NCBI GenBank assembly: GCA_938001995.1
Contig: CALLAV010000041.1
Span: forward strand, 1-7,506
Direction of reading: 5' to 3'
Length of the DNA: 7,506 bases
Origin: an uncultured Amylibacter sp.
Lineage (GTDB): Bacteria; Pseudomonadota; Alphaproteobacteria; Rhodobacterales; Rhodobacteraceae
In this document: piece by piece, positions 6,212-7,506 of the stretch
Layout: each line of letters begins with the position of its first letter
How positions within the stretch are numbered: the first letter of the stretch is position 1
Program-made: the position numbers and the translations under genes
The notes under the pieces: generated by a model
The model's input: only the letters and a program-made list of their open reading frames with translations
The model's database searches: none
Told to the model about the DNA's origin: nothing

Positions 6212-7264
6212 TTAGCCATTGTCTTTGGCGCAATCTGGAATTTCATATCCAGCTTCTTCCCAAGCACGTGTCGCACCCTTGTGGTACTTCACAGGGTTCG
6301 CGCCACACATGCCAAGACCAGGGTTGTCAAATGCAACAGTGTTCCCGAATGGAGCCTTGGCTTTCAACGCATCCAAAGACGCGATGTAAGCGGACACCAG
6401 TTTGTAAACCAGCTCTTCGTCCATGTCTTTGTGAACAACGTCACCGCCAACAGTAGAAAAGCCGCGGAACATGTCGTCTTCTGAAACGATTGTCCAGTTC
6501 TCGCCCAAGCCAGCCTGTACATCAGCCACTGGCAAGAACAACGGAGCACTTCCAGGTGCTTTGATGTACTTTTGCATGGCTTCACTGTCGTAGACGTCCT
6601 TTGGCATCGACCAAGCGGTCATCTTGCCAGATGCGCTTAGCGTAGAAGTCCGACCACTTGGGAACACTTCTGGCAGGACAACTGCATCGACGCTGCCGCC
6701 GCTGATCGTTGCCGTTGCTTGGCCCCAATTGGATTGGATTCCTTCATAGCCTTCGCCTTCCTTCAGGCCCGCTGTGATTTGAATCATTGCGCGTGCGTTG
6801 GTCAATGCGCCCCCGCGTGGCGGGCCGTTAAATATCTTTTTGCCTTCAAGGCCGTCCCATCCTGTGATGCCTTTTGCATCATAGGCGAACAGCATGAAGT
6901 TGCCCAAAATGAACGGATAAATCGCACGCAGGTTACCAGCAAGTTCCGCGCCCTTTTCCGCGCCAAGTTCGCCGTAAGGGCCTACACCGCGATTCATCAG
7001 AAATGGCAGAATGTGCGGCGTACTGGCGATGTCTGTTTTGCCTTCAGCAACGTTTTGCAGCGAGTTTGTCAGCGTTTGACCGTCGGCAAGCTGGATATTG
7101 GCGATGCCTTTTGTACCCGCAATTTCGACCAAATGACTTGGCGCGAGGTGCGTTGGTCCACCGGGGCTTGCAGTCTCAGCAGTTAAGTTTGCTTGTGCAA
7201 AGGCTGATGTACCAGCAAAAGCAGTCGCCGCAACAATCGCAGTAAATGAAAAAAGTTTAGACAT
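6212..7264 (-). CDS. TAXI-family TRAP solute-binding protein, periplasmic
   Basis: A 350-residue exported receptor that should bind the transported solute and deliver it to the fused permease encoded next to it. Residues 1-23 are a Sec signal peptide (MSK, then hydrophobic, ending SAFA before QANL). The mature part begins with an LTAETASPGGPTHLAP region, equivalent to the ligand-binding start of TAXI proteins (NMT1_3 / TRAP-associated extracytoplasmic immunogenic family). Further family-like stretches are NVAEGKTDIAS (71-81), KIFNGPPRGGALTNA (143-157) and GGSVDAVVLPEVFP (189-202). The mature protein has only two cysteines, C320 and C345, both near the C-terminus and likely to form a disulfide. 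The ATG at 7264 has a near-perfect ribosome-binding site (GGGAGGA) directly upstream. It is the first gene of the apparent three-gene operon. Ligand identity cannot be inferred from sequence. Confidence 0.93.
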   Translation of the reverse strand: MSKLFSFTAIVAATAFAGTSAFAQANLTAETASPGGPTHLAPSHLVEIAGTKGIANIQLADGQTLTNSLQNVAEGKTDIASTPHILPFLMNRGVGPYGELGAEKGAELAGNLRAIYPFILGNFMLFAYDAKGITGWDGLEGKKIFNGPPRGGALTNARAMIQITAGLKEGEGYEGIQSNWGQATATISGGSVDAVVLPEVFPSGRTSTLSASGKMTAWSMPKDVYDSEAMQKYIKAPGSAPLFLPVADVQAGLGENWTIVSEDDMFRGFSTVGGDVVHKDMDEELVYKLVSAYIASLDALKAKAPFGNTVAFDNPGLGMCGANPVKYHKGATRAWEEAGYEIPDCAKDNG

Positions 7265-7267
7265 GAT

Positions 7268-7274
7268 TCCTCCC
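7268..7274 (-). promoter_or_regulatory. Strong ribosome-binding site of the TAXI gene
   Basis: On the - strand, GGGAGGA ends three bases before the ATG at 7264, with its GGAGG core about five bases away. It is the best ribosome site in the window, fitting high expression of the binding protein, and it fixes the start codon. Confidence 0.8.
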
Positions 7275-7340
7275 AGATTTATGTCATGTTAGGGAAGATT
7301 TCGCTTTATAGAATCCCCCTCTGATAAGGAGTTTAGCGAA

Positions 7341-7370
7341 AATATAGGGATATGCTAAGAAGTTTCTTAA
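7341..7370 (-). promoter_or_regulatory. Candidate promoter of the TAXI-TRAP-MFS operon
   Basis: On the - strand, TTAAGA (7365-7370) resembles a -35 element and TATATT (7341-7346) a -10 element, with an 18-base spacer. They lie about 75-105 bases before the TAXI start, in the A+T-rich gap after the preceding gene. Matches to consensus are partial (4/6 and 5/6), so this is a candidate only. Confidence 0.33.
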
Positions 7371-7378
7371 CGTGTTAA
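7356..7378. promoter_or_regulatory. Overlapping palindromes, possible operator
   Basis: TAAGAAGTTTCTTA (7356-7369) is symmetric except for its two central bases, and TTAACGTGTTAA (7367-7378) has five-base arms around a two-base centre. The two overlap by three bases and cover the candidate -35 element of the TAXI operon, where a repressor or activator site would be expected. No regulator gene is in the window to pair them with. Confidence 0.35.
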
Positions 7379-7401
7379 TGTATTCTGGGATTTCGACGCG
7401 C

Positions 7402-7506
7402 CTATTTGCGGGGTTTTACACGTCGTGTGGGTTCCGCTTCGGTCGGATTTTCGGGCCATGGATGTCGCGGATAACGCCCGCGCATGTCTTTGCGTACGTC
7501 TGCATA
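7402..7506 (-). CDS. hrpB: ATP-dependent RNA helicase HrpB, C-terminal tail (partial)
   Basis: Reading leftward from the window edge, an open frame of 34 codons ends at TAG (7402-7404). It reads [18 protein letters not shown] and, after four more residues, ends [10 protein letters not shown]. The pattern of a basic RGRYP stretch, HPWPxxP and then PTRR with a basic end is the typical extreme C-terminus of HrpB, a DEAH-box helicase of about 800 residues. Only this tail is visible, so the call rests on one conserved motif block; the helicase motifs would lie beyond the window. The stop is 137 bases upstream of the TAXI start. No clear intrinsic terminator separates them, so some read-through into the TAXI operon is possible. 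Confidence 0.8.
   Translation of the reverse strand, partial: YADVRKDMRGRYPRHPWPENPTEAEPTRRVKPRK

Noticed and set aside
4865..6484. A 539-codon open frame on the + strand
   Set aside because: It runs antisense to the TRAP permease and TAXI genes and gives a His/Arg/Lys/Asn-rich product with no recognisable domain. It is a by-product of codon bias in the real genes.
7299..7341. Seven-base inverted repeat TTTCGCT / AGCGAAA before the TAXI gene, possible riboswitch or terminator stem
   Set aside because: The arms are 29 bases apart with no T-run and no further conserved structure. A match of this length is expected by chance in a gap of this size.
1..7506. Signs of a mobile element, CRISPR array, toxin-antitoxin pair or defence system
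   Set aside because: No terminal inverted repeats, transposase or integrase motifs, direct-repeat and spacer arrays or defence domains were seen. The only tandem repeat is the coding RTX array.

Overview
The window looks like chromosomal DNA from a marine alphaproteobacterium of the Rhodobacteraceae/Roseobacter type. This is inferred from the gene content (B12-dependent ribonucleotide reductase, acidic RTX protein, TAXI-type TRAP transporter, HrpB) and from the protein sequences. No search could be run, so the taxon is an inference. There are no rRNA or tRNA genes, CRISPR arrays, transposases or phage genes.

Layout, left to right. (1) 2-946, + strand: the last 314 codons of the class II ribonucleotide reductase gene nrdJ, ending in its cysteine-rich tail. 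(2) 947-1333: a gene-free stretch with two successive hairpins, the second a clear intrinsic terminator. An A+T-rich block follows, with a CtrA-like TTAA-N7-TTAA site and helically spaced A-tracts, leading to the next gene. (3) 1334-2503, + strand: a 389-residue acidic RTX calcium-binding protein with 23 uninterrupted nonapeptides, probably exported by a type I system that is not in the window. (4) 2529-7264, - strand: a likely operon transcribed right to left. It encodes a TAXI solute-binding protein, then a fused TRAP membrane permease, then an MFS transporter. A strong hairpin lies between the first two genes. (5) 7265-7401: the promoter region of that operon, with a ribosome-binding site and overlapping palindromes. 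(6) 7402-7506, - strand: the last 34 codons of a gene whose ending matches the ATP-dependent helicase HrpB.

Working together: the TAXI protein should capture a small, probably anionic, solute in the periplasm and pass it to the fused TRAP permease, which is driven by an ion gradient. The MFS protein downstream is a separate carrier of the EntS/MFS_3 type, possibly for efflux. The substrate cannot be read from the sequence. nrdJ, the RTX gene and hrpB appear functionally unrelated to the transporter cluster and to each other. I found no convincing new multi-gene system. The most useful leads are regulatory: the CtrA-like site before the RTX gene, the hairpin that may set the ratio of binding protein to permease, and the tight convergent junction near 2504-2559.
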